In this document: piece by piece, positions 45,793 to 56,397 of the stretch
Layout: the number at the start of each line of letters is the position of its first letter
Numbering within the stretch: the first letter of the stretch is position 1
Position numbers and translations under genes: made by a program
Notes under the pieces: generated by a model
The model's database searches: none
The model's input: the letters and a program-made list of their open reading frames with translations, nothing else
What the model was told of the DNA's origin: nothing
Source: Posidonia oceanica
Taxonomy: Eukaryota > Streptophyta > Magnoliopsida > Alismatales > Posidoniaceae
Length of the DNA: 64,000 nt
NCBI GenBank assembly: GCA_037176725.1
Contig: JAZBRS010000014.1
Coordinates: 71,902,501 to 71,966,500, forward strand
Direction of reading: 5' to 3'

Positions 45793-46680
45793 GATTGCCC
45801 CTCCTTGATGATGGCTTCGGCACGAAGTTATCTACAAGGTGAGACGATACCCCCGTGTGGCGCTACCTAGGGGTCCTAAATGAAATCCAATGCCTACTGC
45901 CACCAGACATGGACGGGACACAAAGCGAGTCGGCTAAAGAAACACGGACAAAGGGATTGCCCAAGGAGAACAAACTAACGACATGCCACGGGGATGGCCC
46001 GCAGTGGTAAAACTAAAGGACACTGTCGTGGGGATTGCCCGCGAGGGTCGAACTAAAAGACATGCCACGGGGATTGCCCGCAGAGGTCGAAGTAAAAGAC
46101 ATGCCACGGGGATTGCCCGCGGGGTTCACACTAACAGGATCGATAGCTAATGATTCCGACGACCACTAAATGCGAATGCAATACAATGCGCTATGCATGG
46201 ATGCGTGCTGAAGGGATTGCAAAAAAAGGGGTCATGATATGCAATGCATGACCCTAGGTAATGAGGTTCCCCCATCATTGTCGGCTTTAATTTGTATACC
46301 GGGTTGGTTTAGGAATTTTTTTCACCACCCAAGGTGGACTGACACTTGCGTGAATGCAATTTGTCACGATCAGGTGCCCTTTCCTTGAGTGTAGCCTACA
46401 CTCTCCTAGCGGACCGTCGTCTCATGATACGCGGGTTGGTGGGCAAGAGGTCCATGATGCTCCCAGGCAAAAAGGGGAAATGATCTCTTTTCTGCCGACC
46501 GCATTGGCTCCATTCGTCATAATTAGGTGTCATTTCCTTGAATGTTGCCCACATTCTCGACAGAGACCGTCATCTCATGACCCGGAATCAATGAACGATG
46601 AGTCCATCGACACCGTTGGCTTTATTCGTCAGAATCAAGTGTCCTTTCATTGAATGTTGCTTACATTCTCGATGGGGACC
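45793..46680 (-). mobile_element. N 3' UTR remnant 4 up to the O insertion site
   Basis: This is a copy of 13337-14239 with four to five 40-bp units (45980-46140). Units of about 115 bp (46370-46680) follow. It ends in GGACC at 46676-46680, which is repeated after the O LTR at 52452-52456. Confidence 0.7.
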
Positions 46681-49600
46681 TGTTGACACCCCATTTTGAC
46701 AGGCTTGAATCAATTGGAATCTTCTAGCAACTTCTGGATCCAAACATAGGTCAAAACTACACAATCCTTTTCATCCTATCCTTCAAAATAAGCCCAAATT
46801 TGACCTAAAACCTACACCTATTTCCCAAGCCCAAAACTTACCCAAAAACCATAAGAAAACTCACCATTCCCAACTTAGCAAACTTATCCAAACTCCTAGA
46901 AATTTTCAACCCAAAACCACTCCCAAAAACCCTAGAAAACCTAGGTAAAACTATCCTTTTTCTACACCTCAAAACCCTTCCAAAACATTCTCAAAACTGA
47001 ACCAAAACCCTAGGTCCAACACTAGAAACCCTAGGCTACACACTCCCCAAATTCCATCCCTTTTCAAAACCTCTAAACCCTCCATTTACCCAAATTATCC
47101 TTTTGTCTCTCTTGGATTATTCTTTTCTCTCTCCTCTCTCTCTCCTGATTATCCTCCTTCTTTTCACCCCCTTCTCTCCCTTTTTTTGCCTGGCTGTGGG
47201 CCCCTCTTGTGCTTCTATCTCTTCTCAATCTTATTCCTATTTTTATCTTATTTTTAGCATTTCCTTTGATTTTCAAAAAATTGTCTTCTTTCAACTCCTC
47301 TCTTTCCTCTTTATTCCTTCATTTCTCCCTTTTCCTCTTCCTTCTAATTTTCTTTTCCTTTCTCTTACTAAATCCCTAAAAATCCTTAAAAACCATTAAA
47401 ACTCTAAAACAAAAGGAAAACAAACCAAAACCCTAAGAAAAGTAATTAAAAAAATTAAACAAACCATTAAAAAACCAAAAACCTAACTAAATCTAGCTAA
47501 AGTGGAAAACCAAGAATGCCAGCTAAAAAAATGCAAAACAAACAAAAAGAAAATGTTGTAAAATCAAGGAAAAAAACCAAAATGTAATCAAAATGGGTAA
47601 AAGTAAAACCCTACTAAAAATTATCAAAAACAAATCCTAAAAGGAAAAGAAAACAATTAAAGAAAAAAAAACAACACGAAGACAACTACTTAAGAAAAAG
47701 AGAAAACCTAACTTAACAATTCTAAGAGAAACAATTCGAAAACTTGATTAAAAAATAAAAACAAACAATCAAAATCTAAGAACACCTAATTAAAAACTTA
47801 ACAAGAAAACCTAACCTAAAAAATGTTAAAAGAACCTAACAAACAAAAATCAAGAAACAAATCAGAAAAGACTTAAGGAAAAAAAGACTAAAATCAAAAG
47901 TCTAAAACTCACCAAAAAACAAACTTTTAAAAAATCCTAATTAACATCCCAAGTACTTAACAAGAAAAATATAATTAAGAAACAATTTAAAAGACTTAAC
48001 AAACATTTAATCAAAATCAAAAACAAATCAAGAACAAAGAAAGCCCTAAAAACCCTAATCAAAACTAAATCCCTTTAAACCTAATTAACTAATTAAAAAC
48101 AATCATTAAAAACCCTAATAAAAAAATCCTAACCTAAATAACTACTCTAAAAACATCTTCAAGCCTTTCCTATTTTTATTCCTATTTTTATTTTTATTTT
48201 TACTTTTATTTCTTCTTCTCTTTCTCTTCTTCCCTTCTTCTTCATCCTTCCTTTCCATCTTTTTTTTGTTTTTCTCTTCCGGTCCGGCCCAGTCCGGCCC
48301 GTTCTTCCTCTCCTTCTTTCTTTCTTTTTTCTTTATTTTTTTTTTACTCCGCACGCAGGCCCAGCCCACGCCAACACTCCTTCTTCCTCCCACCTTCTTC
48401 TTCCTCTTCTTCAGATGGCTTCTCCCGCGCCGACACTCCCTCCATCTTCATCAAATTCGATTTCAACTTCTCCCTCCCGATCACCATCAGCTCCAGTCAA
48501 CCATCCTCCTCTCAGCGTCTCAGCGGGACTTCCAGGGCAATTAATGCTCGTCGCCTCTGATCGTCCTTCGTGGCTGCAGTCGTTGCTCCCGCCGGTGGAG
48601 ATTTGAATCCAGCGCGCGTCCACTCCTTCCCAGCTGCTTAAAAGACTCCAGCCTTCATCTCCTCCATGCCCTTTTTTGATCCCTGAGAGAGTGAGCAATC
48701 CAGAGCCTTGAGAGCCACCCAAATTCTCCCCCTCTTCCTCTGCAAAATCAGACCCTTTCCTCCTCCTTCATCCCACTGAAACCAGCACCCGTTCCAGACC
48801 TCAAACCACTACCAATTCCTCCTCCAATCTCACCCAGAATCCCAGCATCACAGCCCCTCCATTCCACAGCCAATCATCCCCAGAAATCACTCCGACACTT
48901 CCTTTTTTCACTACAGCAACCCATCATCACTCCCCCAGAAATTCCCGACTCCATAGTGCTTGAGATCTACCCAAATTCCAGCATCCTACTCTCCAAAACA
49001 CCACCATCTCAGACGACCTGAGCCTCAGCCTTCATCCCCACCGCAGACCGAACCTTCAACAACAAACACCTGCACCCAATTTCTGTTCGAAATCAACGTA
49101 GCAGCCATCTTCCACCTTGGGCCTCCACTGTCCAATTCAACCCTCCAGCGACACTCACTGAGACTCCAGAAGCTTGCCGATGCCTTCCAACTGATCCACA
49201 GAGCGGCGGACACCTCCCCCCACCTCCGGCGACCTGTAGAGCACCCACTGAAGCCAGTTTTCGCGCCGGCCGTCGAAGCTTTGCTCCGAGCATCTGGGAA
49301 GCACCGGAGCACACCACTGAGGAGATCCGGACGCTCTCGAGCTGTCGACAGCACCTGCAACTACCGGACGAACTCCGACGGCGACCACTGAAACAGCCCA
49401 CGTCGGGGGAGCGATCTGGACGTCGAACTAGGTACTGCACCCTCCCTTTAGCTTAGTTTCTTTCTCTTCTTGCTTCTCCGCCTCTTAGAATAGGATTCCA
49501 GTCCCTATCGCGGATAGTCAACGCCACCGTCTCCTTTCTTCTCCGGTGAGCTCCGGATCTGTCATGCCGCTCCAGTCAGCAGAAGCACGCTTCGATCGTC

Positions 49601-52451
49601 GCCCGAGGTCCGGGGGGCTTCCAGGAGCACGACTGTGCTTCCAGAATGACCCCTCGATGCTCTAGCCCTCCAGTCTGCTCCGAAGTCCCCTACACTATTT
49701 CGTCGTCTTCTCCGACCGTCCTCAGGCCATGCCGTGGCTCCGCGATGCTGCTCCGAGGTCCGACAAGCTCCGGTGAAGCCCGCTGACCTTTCAGCGCGTC
49801 CTCAGCGTCCCCTCTCCGCAGTTCCCAGCCACTGGTAGCCATCTGCTACAGTGGTCGCCGCTGCTGCTTAACACTGTAGCTTTAATTCTCTTTACCTTGC
49901 TATTTTGCCATTAAATTGCATTTTCAGTCCCTGTTTTTGATTTATTGCATTCTGGTCCTGCCTCTGTTTAAAACTCATTTAATTTCGCACTTAAATCATA
50001 TGAAATTGCATGAAAAAGCCAAAAAACTGCCTAATTACATGTTAGTCCCTCTACAGTGTTTCCTTTCAGTATTTATTTAAGTTCTGGCCCTCTAGTTTTC
50101 CATTATTACATGTTAGTCCTGCCATCAATAATCTGATTTAATATTCTGATTTTACCTTGACAAATTGCAATTTTAGTCCCTGCTGTTTTCCCTATTTGCA
50201 CTTTAGTCTTCTGTTCTGTTAACTTAGGCTTTTGTTTTTCAATTTTTCTTACTGCATTGCATCATTTCCCCCATACTTTCTGATTTTTGCATGTAGGTCC
50301 TTCATTAGTGCACAGCATACATTTAAATGCATATTTTGCTTATAAAATTGCATTTTAGACCCAGCATGTTTTAAAAATTGCACATAGGTCCTCTACATGC
50401 TTATAAAAGTCTTTTAAATGCATATTTTGCTTATAAAATTGCATTTTAAACCCTGCATGTTTTAAAAATTGCATATAAGACCCCTGATTGCATTCCCAGA
50501 CCATTAAGACCACTGTTTTGCTTGCAAAAATACATTTTAGACCCTGTTGATTTCAAACTTGCATGTTAATCTCCCATATGATTTCAAAACTTGTCCTGAT
50601 GCATGCTTATCTTATAAAATTGCATTTTTAACCCTGCACTTTGCAAAATTGCATTCAGACCTTCCAGTTTTCAAAAACCTTGCATAAAAGCCCCTAACTT
50701 TTCAAAATCCTTGCATTTAGACCCCCACTTTTTCAAAAATTGCATATAAGTTCCCAGCTTCCTGAAAAGTCATCCCTAGGTCTTTTCTTGCATTCTGCAT
50801 GCATTGCACTCATGCATTCTCGCATTTTGGCATTCCTGCACACACTTAGGCACATTTAGCTCTCATTTGCTTGGGAGGACCTGTTGTGCACCCCCCTAGG
50901 ACCTCCTGTACACCAAGATCCATTCTTCTCCCCTGTTCTGGCTCCTCTACCTTAAAGCTGGGATATCTTCAGATCCGGTCGTTGGATCTTCTCGACCAAG
51001 CTACCTGGACGACCCCGGCGGAGCACTCTTCAGCATGGACCAAGTAGATCTCAGATCAGGCTTCAGATTTCCAAAGTAAGTCCTCTTGAACCCTTGTACA
51101 GCATTCATTTGTATACCATTTGCATTCCATGCATTGTTTTTGCTTTCTGATTTCTCGAGCATGTACAATAGGACTTCCTTTTCTTATCTATCAACTCTGC
51201 TTCCTCTTTTCGCGTACTCCCTGTGCTTTGAGTTGTGTTTCCCCTGGACTCACCACTAATTGCGACTTTCTTCCCCCTTTTCCACGATCCGATCGCATCG
51301 CGAGCTTCTGGCAGCGTGTGAGACACATCGTTGGACATTTTGGTGGGAAACAGTAACAAAATAGTGGTAATCCTTCCACTTGTTTCCCTTTCCCTTTGTA
51401 GGTCTTCACACTTACTTTGCGTGGTCTTTAAACGGCGCTCGTTCTCACACTTGCGTTGTTTACCTCCCCTTTGCTTCTCTTGCTCTTTTCTTAGCATTTG
51501 CATCTGCATGATTTCATCGATGCTTTATTTCGCCTGCTTTGGCACTGTTTTGCGTGCCCGCTTTGCTTCTAGCACCGTTTCGCGTGCCTACTCTATTTTT
51601 GGCACCATTTTGCCTGTCCGCTTTGCTTCTGGCACCGTTTTGCGTGCCGCTTTGCTTTCCTACATCGTTTTGCATGCCGTTCTTGTTTCTTGCACCGTTT
51701 TGCGTGCTGGCTTTGTTTTCTCGCACCGTTTCGCGTGCCGCCTCGTTCTTTTGCACCGTTTTGTGTGCCGCTCTCGTTTCTCGTGTTGTTTCGTGTGTTT
51801 TACGTCGTTTTCCCTTGCATGTCGCCTACATTGCTTGGTTTTACCGCTATTTTGTTTTTCCGTCTGCAATTGCATATAGGGCAGTGATGTTTACTGCCTG
51901 GAGTTCTCACGAGCCAGGTTTCACTCGGTTCGGAACACAGACAGCGTTGCTGAGAACTTAGACTACACGTTTACTTCCCTGCATTGCATCCCACCACTTG
52001 GAGCACACCTATGAGCATTCATTCAGGCATTCATTGGCATTTAGGCATTCAAACCTGCATTTCCCCGCATATGCGAGCGTAAGCCTAGAAAGACCGATTC
52101 TCGGGCGTGTCGGGGGTGCCTAACACCTTCCCCTCACGTAACAGGAGTCCTTGCCCAGTCTTTTGGCCCGTAATGACCATATTGCCCTTATCCTAGGCAT
52201 GAGTCATATCATTTACATTTGTTTTCTTTTGCATTACTTTGCATTGCATCTTTTGCTTGGTTTTGCGTGTTAACTCACGCATTTCCCCCGATTTTCCTTG
52301 TCTTCCGATAATAGACACGGTGGCGACTCTGAATTGTCTTATCTTCTTCTTTTCTTATCTTTTCTCCCCTGTTTTAAGTGTTTTTGAGTTGTGCCCTCCT
52401 CCTCGGACATAGCCGCTAATAGTAAACCTAATTTTGATTGGGATTACTATG
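46681..52451 (+). mobile_element. Second O LTR (solo-like, GGACC duplication)
   Basis: A 5,771-bp LTR of the O family starts TGTTGACACC and ends TTACTATG. It is flanked by 5-bp GGACC copies (46676-46680 and 52452-52456). On both sides the flanking sequence is the same N repeat of about 115 bp, so locally it behaves as a solo LTR in N. Positions 48993-51044 are identical to 16522-18573 of the first LTR, while sequence on either side differs at several percent. The minisatellite (51539-51790) has 8-9 units. Confidence 0.9.
51539..51790. repeat. 30-bp LTR minisatellite, 8-9 units (second O LTR)
   Basis: The same unit as at 19065-19325, with a slightly different order of variant units. Confidence 0.82.
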
Positions 52452-53034
52452 GGACCATCATCTTCTGACCCGGGAGTTAGTGAACAGTGGGTTCACTAAT
52501 ACCGTTGGCTTTGCTTTGTTGACCCGGTTATGCTCCGTTGATCTTGCTGTTGATTGGTTTTGCTTTGTTTGTCCAGTTGTGCTCTGGGATTTGCTTTGTT
52601 TGTCCGATTGTGCTCCGGGGCTTGCTTTGTTTGTCCGGTTGTGCTTCGGGGTACCTGCTTTTGATTGGTTTGCGTTGTTTGTCTGGTTGTGCTCCGGGGT
52701 TCTTTGCTTTGATGTCCCGGTTATGCTCCGGGGATCTTTGCTTTGGTGTCCCAGCTATGCTCCAGGGATCTTCACTTTGGTGTCCCGGCTATGCTCCGTG
52801 GATCTTTGCTTTGGTGTCCCGGTTATGCTCTGGGGATCTTTGCTTTGGTGTCCCGGTTATGCTCCGGGAATCTTTGCTTTGGTGTCCCGGTTATGCTCCG
52901 GGGATCTTTGCTTTGGTGTCCCAGTTATGCTCCAGGGATCTTTGCTTTGGTGTCTCGGTTATGCTCCAGGGATCTTTAGTTTGGTTGGTTTGCTTTGTTA
53001 TCCCGGTTATGCTCCGGGGATCTTTTAGATTTGC
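52452..53034 (-). repeat. N 3' UTR continuation: end of the 115-bp repeat, then a 34-bp tandem array
   Basis: The first 60 bp continue the repeat interrupted by the O LTR (ACCGTTGGCTTTG at 52501 aligns with 46611). From about 52550, a 34-bp unit (GGTGTCCCGGTTATGCTCCG plus GGGATCTTTGCTTT) is repeated about twelve times and is most regular at 52690-53025. ORFs reading SLWCPGYAPGIFAL are artefacts. Confidence 0.8.
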
Positions 53035-54293
53035 CGAGGGGATTGCCCAAGTGGGCAGGAAATAAAAACATGACATGCCTGGGAGATGGCCAAAGGGAGT
53101 CGAAAATAAAAACATGACGTGCCTAGGGGATGGCCCAAGGGAGTCGAAAATAAAAACGTGACGTGCCCTGGGGATGGCCCAAGGGAGTCGAAAATAAAAA
53201 CATGACGTGCCTAGAGGATGGCCCAAGTGAGTCGAAAATAAAAACATGACGTGCCTAGGGGATGGCCCAAGGGAGTCGAAAACAACAACATGACATGCCT
53301 AGGGGATGGCCCAAGGGAGTCGAAAATAAAAACATGACGTGCCTAGGAGATGGCCCAAGGGAGTCGAAAACAACAACATGACATGCCTAGGGGATGGCCC
53401 AAGGGAGTCAAAAATAAAACATGACGTGACTAGGGGATGGCCCAAGGGAGTCGAAAATAAAAACGTGACGTGCCTAGTGGATGGCCCAAGGGAGTCGAAA
53501 ATAAAAACTTGATGTGCCTAGGGGATGGCCCAAGGGAGTCGAAAACAACAACATGACGTGCCTAAGGGATGGCCCAAGGGAGTCGAAAATAAAAACATGA
53601 CGTACCTAAGGAATGGTCCAAGGGAGTCGAAAACAACAACATGATGTGCCTAGGGGATGGCCAAAGGGAGTCGAAAATAAAAACATGACGTGCCTAGGGG
53701 ATGGCCCAAGGGAGTCGAAAACAACAACATGACGTGCCTAGGGGATGGCCGAAGGGAGTCGAAAATAGAAACATGACATGCCTAGGGGATGGCCCAAGGG
53801 AGTCGAAAACAACAATATGACATGCCTAGGGGATGGCCGAAGGGAGTCGAAAATAAAAACATGACGTGCCTAGGGGATGGTCCAAGGGAGTCAAAAATAA
53901 AAACATAACGTGCCTAGGGGATGGCCCAAGGGAGTCGAAAACAACAATATGACGTGCCTAGGGGATGGCACAAGGGAGTCGAAAACAACAATATGACGTG
54001 CCTAGGGGATGGCTCAAGGGAGTCGAAAATAAAAACATGACGTACCTAGGGGATGGCCCAAGGGAGTTGAAAATAAAAACATGACGTGCCTAGGGGATGG
54101 CCCAAGGGAGTCGAAAACAACAATACGACGTGCCTAAGAGATGGCCCAAGGGAGTCGAAAATAGAAACATGACATGCCTAAGGGATGGCCCAAGGGAGTC
54201 GAAAACAACAATATGACGTGCCTAGGGGATGGCCGAAGGGAGTCGAAAATAGAAACATGACATGCCTAGGGGATGGCCCAAGGGAGTCGAAAT
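53035..54293 (-). repeat. N 3' UTR 44-bp tandem array, about 29 units
   Basis: The unit is TGCCTAGGGGATGGCCCAAG plus GGAGTCGAAAATAAAAACATGACG. Units with AAATAAAAACATG and AAACAACAACATG partly alternate, hinting at a higher-order 88-bp period. The text (GGGGAT.GCCC.. with GTCGAA and AAACATGAC) is a distant relative of the 40-bp CCACGGGGATTGCCCGC repeat nearer the N LTRs. Confidence 0.88.
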
Positions 54294-54658
54294 GGATACT
54301 TCTTTGGCTTTGCTTGCTTTGTTGACCCGATTGTGCTTTGGGGTTTTTGCTATTCTGCTCTCAATTCCGCTTTGACTTGTTGGACGCTTGATTGTTAGCG
54401 TTCAACGTTGGACACTTGATGAACCACGGCTAACGTTGGACGGCATTGCGACTGTGTATAACGTCGCGAGACAGGCTGCTGTCTTTCTTGTTCGGGCACC
54501 ACTGTTTTGGTAGTAAATCTCCAATTTTCTTTAGGTTTCCATTCCGATGAAGGCTCCACGGCATACATTAGACCTCCTCTTGGCTTGAATCTTGTAGTTC
54601 AAACATTTATCTTCCTTCCCTTATTGAGTTTTGCTTGCTAGGGCTTGTGCTTCTCCTC
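54294..54658 (+). promoter_or_regulatory. Upstream region of gene 1 with AACGTTGGAC motifs
   Basis: Between the array and the ATG of gene 1 there is a cluster at 54390-54470: GTTGGACGCTTG, GTTCAACGTTGGACACTTGA, GGCTAACGTTGGACGG and TATAACGTCGC. These words recur upstream of gene 2 and in the N LTRs. No convincing TATA box is seen. Confidence 0.4.
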
Positions 54659-56010
54659 ATGGATTTGAGTGATATCCCTCGTCATGCTTTCCAAGTGGCC
54701 GTCTTCTCCTCTCATTCTGACATGGTGCAACTCTGGTTGGAGGCTATACCCAACCATTTGGCGAACTTGTTGGTGCACGAGAAGGTACTCCCTGTTTTCA
54801 TCATTTCCCCATACTTCCATTCTCGTACTTCCGCTGATTTTTCCTTACTTTATAGCCCCTATCTTCTGCCAACAACGACCGCGACTTGAAAGCCTATCAG
54901 TTGGACTGGGTTCAACAATTCCGCTCTTCGACTTTGAAGAAGTATCGGGAGCGCTTGGAGGAGGCTGGTCTCTATCAGGCCCTTCGCCAGCTGTGGCAGC
55001 CTATTGACTGGAAGGTGCTCTTCGGCCTCTGTGGGTTGTGGAATCCTTTGACTCACACGTTCTTTTCTTCTTCAGGGGAATTGACCATTCTTTTGGAGGA
55101 GGTGAGCGCCCTCCTAGGTACTTGACAGGCTGACCCGTCCATTTACTGCAGGGATGCCTACCTTTTGCCAATCGGGGTGGTAGGCTCTTTTTCTCATTTA
55201 AAGCGCATTTTTGGCTCCGTTGTTGTGCTAGAGGACTTGGTACTAGATGGCTGTATCAAACTCTCCTCCTTGTGGAAATTCTTCTGGAAACAGCGTGACA
55301 GCATTCGCTCTGGGGCTTCCTGCTTGGAATGTGTCTTTATTCTGATCGGGGGACTAGTACTCTTCCCGAATGAAGCTTTAACCATTAGCGCCTACCATGC
55401 TGAGCTCGTGTGCATCTATGTTCGCAATCCGAAGAAATGCCTGAGTCAGTCTATTTTGGCTTTTACCATCCGAGGCTTATCCAGTGCCTACCTCAGGGGG
55501 CCATTCTTTGGCTCGCCGTTCCTAGTTCTGCGCTGGCTGGAGGAGCATTTTCTTCTGCTTGCTTTTGATGCTAGCATTCCCTTGGAGGAGCTCATTCGCC
55601 GCTTATGCGCTTGTGAGGTCAAGTCTCAGATGGACTCCTTCAGTCCCCCCTCGTCTTTCAGGACTGTGTCTGACCCGGAGTATTTCCTGACGTTGATTGG
55701 GGCGACGGAGTTTGTGAGGTACAACCCTCAGCGATGCTTCTCAATGCTGGGTACTCCTCGAGCTATACCTGCCTTGCCTCACTTCTCTGATATGATTCTC
55801 CCGCGCTTGAGGGACACCCCTGGAGACATCATCCAGGTCTTCTATCAGGTCGGTACTTGGGATGGGAAGGGGTGAAACCGAGTCCTTTCTTCATGGGAGA
55901 ACTCGAACGCGGACCGTGAAGCCATCTCTCTTGCGACTTACGACGCTTGGTATGAGGACGTGTGCCCTAAATTGTTCATTGAATTTCCTTCAAAAAGACA
56001 GAAAATGTAG
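54659..56010 (+). pseudogene. Gene 1: spliced mobile-domain-like gene, antisense to N, two stops
   Basis: Exon 1 (54659-54784) ends AAG|GT and exon 2 (54856-56010) follows TATAG. The 71-nt intron is phase 0. The product is about 426 residues. Near residue 85 it carries CGLWNPLTHTFF then GELTILLEEVSALLG, and near the C-terminus FVRYNPQRCF, paralleling FWKPAHHVF, LTPTLEEVRRICG and EYHPIWVMRQFG in the extra ORFs of M and O. I therefore place it in the same plant-mobile-domain-like superfamily. Two in-frame TGA codons occur at 55123-55125 and 55873-55875, the latter plausibly a mutated Trp codon. An AATAAA lies at 56034, 24 nt after the final TAG. It stands on the strand opposite to element N and precedes gene 2 in the same direction. 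Function unknown. Confidence 0.65.
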
Positions 56011-56033
56011 TTAGAAATGTATCATTTATCATC

Positions 56034-56039
56034 AATAAA
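56034..56039 (+). terminator. Polyadenylation signal of gene 1
   Basis: AATAAA in ATCAATAAAATTT, 24 nt after the stop codon. This supports a separate transcription unit for gene 1. Confidence 0.55.
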
Positions 56040-56114
56040 ATTTATTTCATCTCTTTGGTCTCTTTTGAACGAATTTGCATGAAAGCATCGGAATTCAGAA
56101 TTCAGACCACTCCC

Positions 56115-56290
56115 CTGAACTTAAAGCATTGTACGCTGAAATTGGAGCGACCAACGTTGTACGCTGCAAAAGAAGCGTCTAATGTTTTAACCCTTAAAAC
56201 GTCGGACGCGCCATAGATCACGTATAACATTCCTACTTCCTGAGGTGTTGGACGCGGGTATTCACGTAGATAACGTTGAAAGGTATAAAA
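56115..56290 (+). promoter_or_regulatory. Promoter-like region of gene 2 (motif cluster plus TATA)
   Basis: It contains GTACGCTG twice, CCAACGTTGTACGCTG at about 56151, GTCGGACGCG, CACGTATAACAT, GTTGGACGCGGG and GATAACGTT. TATAAAA follows at 56284-56290, about 108 nt before the ATG. The 16-mer CCAACGTTGTACGCTG is also present in N LTR b, and ACGTATAACG recurs in all N LTRs, again upstream of a TATA box. Confidence 0.6.
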
Positions 56291-56397
56291 CCTCTGTCCT
56301 ACGCGTCGGGTGGTCATATGCTTCTTTTTTCTTCTTCTTCTCTAGCGCCAGCGATCATTCTGGTGGCATTCCTCCTCGTTCCGGCGATCCTACCTTG

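Noticed and set aside
52438..53065. ORFs with repeated CPGYAPGIFAL-like peptides
   Set aside because: They arise from the 34-bp tandem repeat of the N 3' UTR. The unit length is not a multiple of three, so the frame drifts.
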